DNA of 64,000 nt. Origin: Symsagittifera roscoffensis (Eukaryota; Xenacoelomorpha; Acoela; Convolutidae). The position numbers and the translations under genes are program-made. Position 1 is the stretch's first letter. Each line of letters begins with the position of its first letter. The stretch lies in NCBI RefSeq assembly GCF_963678635.1, contig NC_087069.1, forward strand, positions 3,672,166-3,736,165, in the 5' to 3' direction. The notes under the pieces were generated by a model. That model saw nothing but the letters and a program-made list of their open reading frames with translations. It ran no database searches and had not been told where the DNA came from. Shown here piece by piece: positions 30,150 through 40,176 of the stretch.

Positions 30150-32131
30150 TTCTGGGCTGCGCCATCTAAAGTTGTTTGTATCAACGCTGTGCGTCGATGT
30201 ATCCAGTTTTGATGTAGTGGCGTATTAATTGGTTCAGGTCCTATATTTAAAATCAAGTTTGCTGTTAGTGCATTTAAATAGTCTTCTACAGAGTACTCAG
30301 GGTCTGTTCCTGTGAATACCATTAAAGGTTTATTTGATGTTATTGATGATCCACCCATAAGGTATGGATTCATTGTCATTTGTAATGATTCTGCTGCATT
30401 TGGCATTTGAGAAAAATTTGAAAGTTGATTTCTTGTTATTTCGTGTTGTTGAAGATAATATGGGAGTGGTATTTCATTTTGCATTTGTGTTGGTTGATAC
30501 GAGTGTGCAATTATTGGGTTTTGTTGCTGAATTGGTTGAAAAGATTGTGTATTAATTGGGTTTTGTTGCTGAATTGGTTGTTGATTTTGTGTATCTATCG
30601 GTTGTGGAGAAAAAATTCTATGATTTGTATGTGGTTTCTGTACTCCTTGTCCACGATATTCTTGATTATATGGTGCAAATATGTCTGGTTGTAAGAAATC
30701 ATCATCTGAGGATAAATAATCCATTTGATAAGATGTTTGTTTTTTATTTTTATTTTGTTGAAAAAATGGATAATTTTCACTACGATCCTGTGGAGGATGT
30801 AAATTTGTTTGAAAATTTACTGAATTATGTGGTACCATTGAGTTATCCCAGTTTCGAGATCTTGTATAATTACTAAAATTTTTTCGTGGTTGATAATTTG
30901 TTTTTGATGGATGTGTGTAATTATAATTATGGTCTGCAAAATTGTTTCTAGTGAACGTTTTGCGTGTTTTTGGCAGTATTGTCATGGGTCTATATGTTTG
31001 GTAATCCATGTGTGAATATTTTGGGGCAACCGAAGGTTTAACGGTTGATTGTAAGGTTACCTGTGTTTGTGAAGGGTTTGTATTTCTTGGTGTTGTTAAG
31101 TTTGGACGTATTGGTGAAATACTTTGTTGTGTAGTTGTTGTGTGTACGATTTCTTCATTTATGAAGTGTGATGGTGTCTGGATATCTTGTTGAGTAAGAT
31201 TCCTAGTTCCATTGAGGTTTTCATTGTGTATGACTGTAGAGTTTAAACTATTATTTTGCATATCAGGTAAAAATGTATTATAGTTTAATGGTGTTGCATC
31301 AATGGTTAATGGTATTACTCTTACATAATCTCTTATATAAGATATCGTACTTATTGCTTGACTTGAGATTGATTGTGGGAAGTTTATAAATGCGGGATGA
31401 GACCATTCGGGGTCCCAAACATAGTCTGATTGTTCTGTGATAGCAGTATCATCGTTTGAGTTTTGGGGTCTAAAATTTTTTCGTGCTTGTGAAATTAAAT
31501 CAATATTGTGTGTGAAATAATCTATTATGAACCATGCCAAGATTTTTTGTAAGTCATGCTTTGTATGTTGTGAAACTTCATCTTTCGTGAAATTTTCTTT
31601 AATGATATTTAGAAAACTAGAGAGTAGTGTGATTTCATGTCGTACTCTTATATGTTTAGATGTTTCTGTCGGTGAGACATTTGGTATTTGGATTTCGTTT
31701 TCTAATATCGAGATATAACTATATATTATTGCAAAAACCTCATTGGTGAATATGGAGTTTGCTCTTTGTGAGTTATGATATTGGATGCTTTTTATATATT
31801 CTGAGAATACTTTTGAAAATTCTAAATCAAGGTCGTCTGTTTGAATTGTATATTTGCTGTGATTCTGGTTTGGTGAGCTGAATTCTATGGAGTAGATTCC
31901 GTATTGTTGTGTTAAGTTACATATATCTTTTAGATAGTGATCGATAATTTGTCTTTTGATTTTTACATCTGCGAACTCTGTTTTACATGGACTGATTCCG
32001 GGTTCAAATAAATTTAAGAGTAAATTTTTGCAAAATATATGTTGTCCTCTATCTGTGGTTGCATCTACTATAAAAGGGAAGATATCATCATCATCTGGAC
32101 TTTCTTCACCTGGGGTGTGCGTTGAGCTCAT
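30125..32131 (-). CDS. gag: Gag of the giant element, N-terminal and central part
   Basis: A 668-residue frame starting at ATG 32131. An acidic N-terminus (GEESPDDDD) is followed by an alpha-helical region of about 200 residues, then a Gln/Asn/Pro-rich linker with three repeats of QPIQQQNPI-type sequence. The beginning of a Gypsy capsid N-terminal domain (FTGTDPEYSVEDYLNAL, residues about 610-625) comes last. It is truncated by a frame change inside the capsid, continued by 29844-30149. It forms the virus-like core. It overlaps the upstream ORF155 by 26 bases in another frame. Confidence 0.8.
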   Translation of the reverse strand: MSSTHTPGEESPDDDDIFPFIVDATTDRGQHIFCKNLLLNLFEPGISPCKTEFADVKIKRQIIDHYLKDICNLTQQYGIYSIEFSSPNQNHSKYTIQTDDLDLEFSKVFSEYIKSIQYHNSQRANSIFTNEVFAIIYSYISILENEIQIPNVSPTETSKHIRVRHEITLLSSFLNIIKENFTKDEVSQHTKHDLQKILAWFIIDYFTHNIDLISQARKNFRPQNSNDDTAITEQSDYVWDPEWSHPAFINFPQSISSQAISTISYIRDYVRVIPLTIDATPLNYNTFLPDMQNNSLNSTVIHNENLNGTRNLTQQDIQTPSHFINEEIVHTTTTQQSISPIRPNLTTPRNTNPSQTQVTLQSTVKPSVAPKYSHMDYQTYRPMTILPKTRKTFTRNNFADHNYNYTHPSKTNYQPRKNFSNYTRSRNWDNSMVPHNSVNFQTNLHPPQDRSENYPFFQQNKNKKQTSYQMDYLSSDDDFLQPDIFAPYNQEYRGQGVQKPHTNHRIFSPQPIDTQNQQPIQQQNPINTQSFQPIQQQNPIIAHSYQPTQMQNEIPLPYYLQQHEITRNQLSNFSQMPNAAESLQMTMNPYLMGGSSITSNKPLMVFTGTDPEYSVEDYLNALTANLILNIGPEPINTPLHQNWIHRRTALIQTTLDGAAQKWFFQYCL

Positions 32132-32573
32132 TTTTTCGTTCGATGACTGTTAATATGTAATTATTAATGTGTCTAATTGGTTGATTCCAATTGTATAAAT
32201 GTACTGGTTTGTGTTTATACTGCTTTTTTATTCTTCTTTTTCCTCTTTTTGATGAATTTGAAGTTGTTTCTGAGTCAGAGAAATATAATTGATCGTGAAT
32301 TGGGCAATTTTTATCTATTGATTCTTTTAGTTTATAAAGTTCGTCTAAACTGTTGGTTTCTGATTCTGAAAATGCGTTTCGGTTTTTTGAAAATCTTTTT
32401 CGTGTTATTTGTCTTTGTTTAGTTATTATTTTTCTCTTTAGTGTTTGTCGTTTTGTTCGTATGTATCCAACTGTTTGTGTATGAGGTGTGATTACAAGGT
32501 CGTATTTTTTGTTATCTATTTCACAATTGTGTAAAACGATTGTTTGTTTATTTCCTAGATTTTTAAATGACAT
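32106..32573 (-). CDS. ORF155: small basic protein before gag
   Basis: A 155-residue frame, the first good ORF after the leader. It is rich in Lys and Arg (RTKRQTLKRKI, KRGKRRIKKQYK) with an acidic Ser patch (SDSETTSNSS). It overlaps gag by 26 bases. No domain is recognised; the basic stretches suggest nucleic-acid binding or a nuclear targeting signal. Possibly a separate protein, or an N-terminal extension joined to gag by frameshift. Confidence 0.5.
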   Translation of the reverse strand: MSFKNLGNKQTIVLHNCEIDNKKYDLVITPHTQTVGYIRTKRQTLKRKIITKQRQITRKRFSKNRNAFSESETNSLDELYKLKESIDKNCPIHDQLYFSDSETTSNSSKRGKRRIKKQYKHKPVHLYNWNQPIRHINNYILTVIERKNELNAHPR

Positions 32574-33826
32574 AAGGTTTAGGATGACGGGTGCAAAAGG
32601 TTGTTAAGTGAATTCTATTTGCTTAAACTGTTAGTCCTTACGATTTTTTGGTTAGCTTAACCTGGGTCTATTTGTTCAGGGTTGGAGAGAAAAGTATATC
32701 TATTCCGAAGAATGATTTTTACTTTCTCGTGACTAGTATAAGCTAAGGTGTTAACTTACTTAATCTTACTTAGGGATAGTGATTGTGTTCAAGGGTTGGA
32801 GAATAGTAAATCGATCCACAAGGTTCAGGTATAATTAGAACGCGAGTAGTTCGTTAGATACTATTTTAAACTTACTAAGTCTAAGATTTATCCTGGGTCT
32901 GGTAAGAGGGGGGGTCAAGTGAAGGATGAAATGAATAACCGAAGTTCTTCACTGTTTATCCTAATTTGAATGATTAGTTTTGTTTAAAAATTTCTATTAG
33001 TTTTGGGTTTTTAGAAAGGGTTGGATAGTGAATCGACGTTTAAGGTCGTTAGACACTAGTTAAGTGGGTGGGGTAGAACAAAGTTGTTCTTTTTGATCCA
33101 AGGATAGGCCTTGATGATCAAGTTTTAAGTTTAATTATGTAGAAAATGATTTAAGATCCAAGGATAAGCCTTGATGATCTGATTTTAAAATTAAGTGAAT
33201 TTAAGTTTAAAATGGTTTAAATTTGTGTAAAGAAAAGATTTAGTGTTTTGATTGTATTAGTGAGCTTATGAATGCTGTTATGTTTAGGTGATGAAGCTGG
33301 AACACCAGGATGATTTATAATTACTAACCATTTATTGTCATGCTACTAATTTTTATTTTGATTTTCCAATAAATATTTTTCAAACATGTTTTATATATTA
33401 CTGCAGAATTTAGGAAAACGATCTGAGATCTTTTTATCAATCGTTATTGTATATTAATAATTTTGTTTAGCGCCTGAATTGATTTTGAAGATTGACTTCA
33501 AGGTTTTATGTTTGCAAATGAAAATCTAAATTCATTGCCAGTAGTATTCTAAATACAAAAGTTTGTTCTGGCTTTTGCCGAACTATCATATAACTATATG
33601 GCAAGTTTCTACTTTGTCGTATGTCGTCTCTGGTTCGAGGTCTTCTTCCAATTCCGGGTAGTTCTGTTATGGTTCGGAATATTGGCTCTGATCTATTGAG
33701 TCGTAGAGACATTTCGATTAAATTATCGTCGTATAACATTTTGTAAATGTTTTGTCTAAATTCTAATCTATTATTGGTTAATTCTAAGCTATTAAGGTCT
33801 TGTTCGAGACTTATGGTCGCACCAGA
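32574..33826 (-). other. 5' leader of the giant element
   Basis: A 1.25-kb leader between the 5' LTR and ORF155. It contains three diverged copies of a GGGTTGGAGA word (near 32679, 32794 and 33018) and two copies of ATCCAAGGATAxGCCTTGATGATC (33099 and 33156). Two donor-like words on the coding strand, GTAAGT (32754-32759) and GTAAGA (32764-32769), are also present. A 77-codon frame at 33506-33739 (MLYDDNLIEMSLRLN...) begins just after the primer-binding region; it may be a leader peptide, without other support. Confidence 0.55.
33811..33824 (-). promoter_or_regulatory. Candidate tRNA primer-binding site
   Basis: Two bases inside the 5' LTR the coding strand reads TGGTGCGACCATAA, which begins with the TGG expected for pairing with a tRNA CCA end. 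The complementary tRNA 3' end would be GGTCGCACCA; I do not assign the tRNA. GTTCGAGAC, a T-loop-like word, lies 12 bases further in. Confidence 0.5.
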
Positions 33827-34236
33827 TGAGTTAGGACCGAAGTGTATAACTCATAGAGTAATTTCGGATAGGGTACACCGTCTGCTCGTCACGCTATCTT
33901 ATTTTCGGCCGGATAGATTCGTGCAACTTCTTAGTCTAATACCGATCCTAATCTTACTCTTATACTATCTAGTCTCAGGTTGTTTAACTAGTCTCTGCTA
34001 GGCTCAATAGATCTAGGGTATACTGGTTTATTGCGGCTGCTGAAGTACTCGGGAGAGTTCAACTAATTTCTAAGTTAAATTCAAATCTCTCTGGTGCTGA
34101 AATTACAAGTAATTTCAGCACTTACAAATAAGTGGGTTGTTAGTTAGATGGATCATGATTGGTTAATATTAAATACTTTACATTGGTAAAATATCTAATT
34201 TATCCAATCATAAAATGTAGTTTAGATCAGGTTCCA
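33827..34236 (-). repeat. 5' LTR of the giant element
   Basis: A 410-bp LTR identical to 14897-15306 except at 34136. It carries the same CCAAT words, the 13-bp inverted repeat (34094-34121) and AATAAA (complement at 34027-34032). It would drive transcription leftward across the element. Confidence 0.92.
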
Positions 34237-34240
34237 GTTC
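34237..34240. repeat. Target-site duplication, right
   Basis: GTTC, identical to 14893-14896. Confidence 0.85.
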
Positions 34241-35743
34241 TGCTTGTTTTTTCTTTTTGATTTCCTCTATGACACCGACAGAATAATTATCCGTGACTCT
34301 TGCTGCTTCGCGGATAGTCCTCACTCACCGTTCCCCGCCTCGATTGCACAACCAACGAAAAGTGTCTCCTCCGGTACAGGAGCCAACTCCAGAGCCCGAC
34401 CTCTGAACCAGCAGTATTAGGACTTGAAAGAGACCCGAAAACATACCGTTTTTTTCGCTATTTTTAGTGTTTGATGTTTAAATCATTCGGTTGCTTGAAA
34501 GAGACCAGCACGGATTGATAAAATGGTCAAAGAAGCAAAACGCATTATATCTACTGTTTATCAATGACTCAATATTGAGCTGATAGGTGTTACTTAAATC
34601 TTTAGTGAGTTCGCTGATCTCAAAAAGGTATGTATTGGGGTGAAAAACAAACCATTTAAATTTATGATTAACCTTACAACCTTTCCAATTGATATCGAAA
34701 GATTGCAGCACCTTCGAGTTTAAAAACAATTCTAAATTAAATTAATTCAGGAACAGAGGATAGAAAGTTGAGTCTTTTAGTTTTTCAGGTACAAAATCAA
34801 ACCCATTACAAGCTTTAACAAGAAAGTTTTGTCTTCGTAGTTGCTTGTCATCATTAAGTTAAGATAAATTTCCTTAGTACGTGCTTTGAGTTTGCAGTAT
34901 TCGAATTTGAAGTATTCGATCAAAACAGGACAATTTTGATTTTTTTATTAATTTTAGAAAGTATATTACAGTATAGTATCATACTCTGGGACGTACAAGT
35001 ACTATTTTGTGATAATTTTTTTTGAGAGAATGCGGTTTCAACATCACAAATACTTTGTCTGTCTAAAGTGTTAACCGCATTTTCTCGAAAGCCTACTAAT
35101 AGTGGTAGTAATTAGCTAGGCTGGCTAAGACCAGTTTTTCTAGAAGTGTAACCTTGTATGTTTTTAGCAGTGATCTTCTTAATTGAGCTAGAGTTCTTTT
35201 TGCTATTGTCATTTGGCGTAGAACGAGCCTAACTTCTAGCTCGATTTTGAGTATATTGTCAATGATTACACTCATATTTTTAACCTGATTTTATTCTTTG
35301 ATTGTAGTGTCTACTAATTCTATGGTTTTTACATTTTGGCATGCTTTAATTTGAGGTTTTTGCAAAAATGACAGACTCTGTTTTGTCTTCCTGTAAAGTA
35401 AGTTTATCAATTTTCAAGAATTTTCAGGTTCTTTTTAAGTTGAGTTCTAGGTGTGTTGTAGCAAAGACTAAGCTCAAAATTCACTAATAAATCACTTAAT
35501 CATCTGCCTATTATAAGATTTTGCTGTTGTTTTCGAGCTGGTTGTCCCTATCAGAGATAAACTTGATGAAAATAATTGGTTTTTGACACGGTGTTTTGTG
35601 GTGCACCTTATTGATTTCGATGATATCTGAGAAGCAACCGTTTGCATGGATTTTCTGAGTTTATTTGTCAATAAGTGTTGAATTAGTGTTTCACAGCCTA
35701 TGTAAAATAATTTTGATAGAACTGAACCGCTGTTTGTGCAAAA
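34241..35743. other. Flank with no supported gene
   Basis: The first 150 bases (34241-34440) are more GC-rich than the surroundings and may be remnants of an older coding or repeat sequence. The rest is AT-rich. A minus-strand frame at 34478-34729 (83 codons) has no recognised domain. By position it could be a decayed Polinton gene downstream of the ATPase. Confidence 0.4.
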
Positions 35744-36360
35744 TCATAGCGAATCAACTGTTTTTGGAGTTAAATCAATGAGTAAATGACCATAAGCATT
35801 AGATGTTGCATCTTGATACCACTCGCTCAGTTGTGATCCTAGATCTAGTTTTGATTTATTGTTTTGTTTTGTAAAACATTCCTCGATGACTTGAACAAGA
35901 CTGTTACAATTTGAAACTTCCTCAAAAGAGTCATCAAATATTAACAAGTAATTTGTTCCATTATTGGGAAGGTATTCAGTCAATTCAAAGTCAACTCCTT
36001 GGATACATTTAAGGTTTTTTCTTTGCATTTGTCCGTAAAAGGTTGATAATGTTGTTAGAATCAATTTTTTTGGTCAAATTTTGGTTGAAATTCACCAGTT
36101 TTTAACCAATTAAAAATAAGAGGCAATTTTCCAGATCCACTTGGTCCAACTAGCGAAATAAAAACTCGTTCTTTATAAGAAAATACTTCGTTCATAGCTT
36201 TGGAGAGGGTAAACTATAACCAACTGTACTTGATAAAATTGCTACCCAATCTGCTGTTTCTTCACATGTAGTTTTTGCATGACGAAATGGGTAATTGCTA
36301 CACCTCCAATCAGATTCTTCATCTTTGAAAATCAAATTCTGAACATTTGGGCCTGCTTAG
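35744..36360 (-). pseudogene. Polinton packaging ATPase (FtsK/HerA-like), broken
   Basis: Two frames make up the protein. A Walker A loop GPSGSGK (36127-36147) is followed by a frame break near 36065-36100. The frame at 35744-36064 then carries a Walker B strand YLLIFDDSFEE (about 35917-35950) and the conserved end LSEWYQDATSNAYGHLLIDL, characteristic of Polinton/adenovirus-type genome-packaging ATPases. A stretch upstream (36205-36360) stays open and may be its N-terminal part. The product would power DNA packaging into capsids. It is divergently oriented to the DNA polymerase. The gene is interrupted by at least one shift and a stop, so it is not functional as it stands. Confidence 0.75.
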
Positions 36361-39300
36361 TCATCCTAGTTTCTCACCTTTGTTTCCAAATTTTCTGACA
36401 GAATTTTACATTTTCATAACCTTTTGCAAAAAACTCCGTTTGTGGAGCTTCGAATTTTTTCAAGCTCAGTGTAATTTTCATGTTCACTGCTTCAACTGAT
36501 TCCATGAAGATGATTCGTATACCAAGCAGACTGAGATGTAGCAGTGAATTTGTTTGGGAGGTGGAAATGATTATCCCACAGTTTTTCCATTTTTATATAC
36601 TCGTAACTCTTTCACTATTTTGTTTTCAATACACTCAATATCCGAAGCAACCAGACTCTTGATGTTAACTGAATTTTTTGGTTAAAATTACTAACAGCCG
36701 ATCAATGCATATGCTGTTGAAGCAAACTTCTTAATATATAAGCAAAAGAACAATCCAGTCTTTTGACCAAGAAACCAAGAGCTAGGAAATCTAGGTAAAA
36801 TAATAACCAGGTCCCTTATGCGTAGTAGACTTCACAGATCCAGCTGCATCATGTAAATTTGCAGAAGTCTGAAGATTTTTGAGCTTCCAAAAAAAAGTCC
36901 ATACAGGAATTTCCGTATCCAATTATACCCCTAAAAGTAAACTTTTGGTCCAATTCTTTCAAACTTTCGTTTGGATCCAAAAAGTACAGGTACGAAGAAA
37001 ATATTTTTTTCTTTTTGTATTTGATGAAAAGTTAAGCTTAACCAAATCAAAAACTCTGAGAATTCTATTCAATTCTGAACGTTCATTTTTTACAGTGCAT
37101 TTGTCTTTAATGATACAACATTTTTGTAATGTTTCTACATAAGACAAAAGCGAGGGATAAAATCAACCAGTTTATCATACTTCTCTGTTTCCAACTAAAC
37201 TATCTGATTGTTTCTCCAAGTGTTTCCTTTTCTACGATACTCTATAAGATCAGTTTTTTAATTATCTGAACAAAAACTTGGAAAAACTTTTCGTCTTCCA
37301 TTATGCAAAGTCCACTCAAATTGAAAATTTTTGATTCTGTATCCAAATTTTGCAATTTTGGTAATTTTTCAGAATTAGCTAAAATTTCTGGGACTTTTTT
37401 TGCATGACGATATGAAAAAATCTCAATGTAATTTGAAGCTTTAAGACAAGAATTATAGAAAAACCATTGTTTCAACTCAAATTGCTCAGCTTAAAGAAAC
37501 TTTGAAAAATGATTCAAGAAGATGAATATTTGAATTAAATGACTTTAATAATATCAATGAGCAAAATATTGAACATTAGAGTTCTCAAAAAGATAAAATC
37601 TCCCCAGAATATAGACAACTTGCTTCAAGACTTCATTCGCCTTTGCAGTGAAGAGTCGAATCGTACTGGATTATGACACACACTCTTCTTTTTCTGTATG
37701 TTGATACTTTATACACCGCATGAAAGTTCGCAAGTTCCTGCTCCATGGTTGAGTCTTTGTCAATTTAGGATTCCAATAGAGGAACGAGTCCAAGGTTTTC
37801 AGCATCGTGAACAAGAGTATTGCGGATTGCTGATACCTTTTCTCCTTCTTTTTCGCCAGGATAGACTTTCTTGGATTTTTCCATTTGTCCCGATTCATCT
37901 TTCTTCAGCAATTGGAAGCAAGGTTCAAAAAAAGTTTTTCCGTTTTAGGGTTTTTGGGACCCAGAATACCTTTCAACTCTCTTTTGATTTTTAGCAAACT
38001 CAATATAGATGTGAAGGATGTTTTTTTGTTAATACGTTTTTGATTTGAGACACAGAGTCAATTGATTGGTAGTAGATACTTCAAAATAATGATAATTGTA
38101 AATATATAGAAAAAAGGAAGTGTAGATGACTCACTGTACAATCCAAGTAAGGTATTTTTACCTTATATGGAATAGTGAGTAGGTGATAAACCAGATTTGG
38201 ACATAATGTAGCTGCTAGAACTACTATATAATTACTTCAAGGTAAAGGAAAACAATTTTCAACAAAGAATTGGTGATGGCAGCTGCTATGTGTCAAGCAT
38301 ATCCCACTTTTTATTCGGACTACAATGCAAAATCTCTTTTTTTCTCTATCTCTTAAAATTTTTTAATGAAAAATTCATTGTCAAGACTACTGTGTATTTA
38401 ACCATTCATCATTCTTCCCAGTGAAAAAGTGCAGATTTCATTTAGTAATAATCGGATCATCGCTTGACCAAAGTTTGCAAAGTATAGATAAATATCTTTT
38501 CGCTTACCAAATTACTGACTGTAATTATACTTTATACAATCACAGATTTTATCCAAATATTATTTCATCAAGAGATGAAAATTTCAATCAAAGAAATCAT
38601 GCTGTCGAACACAACTTGAAATGAAGAATACCGGAAAAAATACCCAGTGTTGCAAAGATACGTCTGCTGCGAAAAAAATTCAAAAGAAATCATCTCAGTT
38701 CTTCTCAGACGCTTGCGTCTACCCAGACTCTTGGATCAGCTTTTTTGGAAAGGATTCGAAAATTTCAAAACTCAACGTAGGAGTCTGATTTGTTGAAAAT
38801 TGTTGATTGTTTCTTTGATGGTTATGGTTTTCTAAATAGTGAGCGTGTCAATTTTTCTATTAATAATTGAATATTTGTTCATAAAAATCTTAGCAAAAGT
38901 AATTTTATTTCAAATTGAAAGTTTTTTCAACAAAAAAAGTTTGCAAAAAAAATTTAGAGTTTTTTCGCAAGATACGTGCTTTGATTTGACTTCTTCAACA
39001 ATTTGCAATAAATTAATTAAAAATTTTTAGGAGATGCAAAAACAACTTTTGGTTTTTTTAACAAGTGTGCAAGAACTTTCTTAAAATTTTTTGGTAACAT
39101 GCAATTTTTTAGTGGTTTTCTAGAAAACAAACGTGAAAACCTAATTTCTTTTTTCTTTTGCATATGCGAAAAACGCAAAATTTCGTTGTAAAAAACTTGT
39201 TGAATAAAAATTAAAAGATTTTGATTATTGATGACTTTCAGTTCTATTCCCCATCTTGATAAATTGTTTTTCTGATGTTTTAGATCAACATACATGCAAA

Positions 39301-39751
39301 AATGAATTTTTTTAATGATCAAAACTAGAAAAAACTATTCATAAATTTTAATTTTCAATAGTGCAAAAAAATATTGTTACAATTTTCTGTAAAATGCTGT
39401 AAAGTTTTCTTCGAGTCATTTAACAAAAGTGCAAAAAATTTCATAAAAATTTATGCATGGTGCAAAATTTTTTTAATGTTTTTAAAATAAACAAAATTGT
39501 AATAAATTTTTTATCTTGCGTGCGAAAATGTGAAATTTCTTACAATTTGTTAAAATTGGTGCAATTCTTTTATCCTCATATATACATGTTTTTTATTTTG
39601 AAAAATTAGTTTGATTTCTAATCTGTGTGCAAAATCTTTTGGCTTAATTTTCAATGACTTCTTGTCTTATCTCATTGCTCATATCTACAAAATATAAAAT
39701 TACTAGATGCAAAAAAATTAATTACAAAATACAAGACAAAAATCAAAATAT
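36361..39751. other. Decayed Polinton interior, no assignable gene
   Basis: The AT-rich region contains short minus-strand frames at 36959-37147, 37242-37475 and 37671-37898 without recognised domains. They lie in the right orientation to be fragments of genes upstream of the ATPase. I could not identify capsid, protease or integrase in it. Confidence 0.4.
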
Positions 39752-40125
39752 TTACACATCAAAGAGCTGTCGAGCAGATGAGTTATCAAAGTTTTGCAAA
39801 TTCTCAATGGAGCGCAAAACTGGTCTTTCTTTCATCGCCGGTGGTTGTTTTGGCGGTTCGCTGACTGCAAATCTTGGCTCAGAGAATCCCTCGCCTTTTT
39901 CGATGGTAATTGGGTTCTCCACAGATCCCTCCTCCCAACTGGTTGAGCCACACATCTAGAGTCAGGAGTGTCAGGGTAGTTCATTCCCACATGTTCAGAC
40001 ACTTCCTCCATCAATTGCATTGTTCCAAGTTGGTTCTCTGTGATGGGAACTTTTGTCTTATGATTCTCGTTGGAATCCCTTCGTATCAATTCCACCATGT
40101 GCGAGACTTGGATTGGTATGTCCAT
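39752..40125 (-). pseudogene. Unidentified Polinton-associated gene, frameshifted
   Basis: Two minus-strand frames overlap at 39832-39955. The first starts at an ATG at 40125 (MDIPIQVSHMVELIRR...) and the second supplies the end (PVLRSIENLQNFDNSS). The composition changes smoothly if one switches frame near 39955, where the first frame becomes Arg/Gln-rich and the second begins sensibly (GSTSWEEGS). I read it as one gene of about 120 codons with a single shift. No domain is recognised. It lies upstream of the ATPase and divergent from the polymerase. Confidence 0.5.
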
Positions 40126-40176
40126 TCGTGCCAGAAAAACTCCAGAGACTGTTTATCGCAATTGAATTTGAACTAG

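Larger units (their letters stand above)
14897..34236 (-). mobile_element. Complete giant LTR retrotransposon, 19,340 bp
   Basis: Both LTRs are 410 bp, start TGAGTTAGG and end GGTTCCA on the plus strand, and differ only at 15206 (A) versus 34136 (G). The element is flanked by the direct repeat GTTC. It is read on the minus strand, with its 5' LTR at 33827-34236. Genes in order are a leader ORF, ORF155, gag, nucleocapsid/protease, RT/RNase H, DD35E integrase, two membrane ORFs, an ATG-less frame, env and ORF602. Domain order PR-RT-RH-IN places it with Ty3/Gypsy. Its size is well above the usual 5-9 kb, because of a 942-bp duplication, a 1.25-kb leader, the env module and a 1.6-kb 3' UTR. The 4-bp duplication and near-identical LTRs indicate a recent single insertion. 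Confidence 0.92.

Noticed and set aside
30130-30150. Programmed -1 frameshift site in gag
   Set aside because: The T run allows slippage, but the site is inside the capsid fold, where a shift has no known role. Deletion or assembly error is simpler; kept only as a possibility.
33795-33824. tRNA gene fragment
   Set aside because: Only a CCA end and a T-loop-like word are present. The T-stem does not pair and no acceptor or anticodon arm exists; better explained as a primer-binding site.
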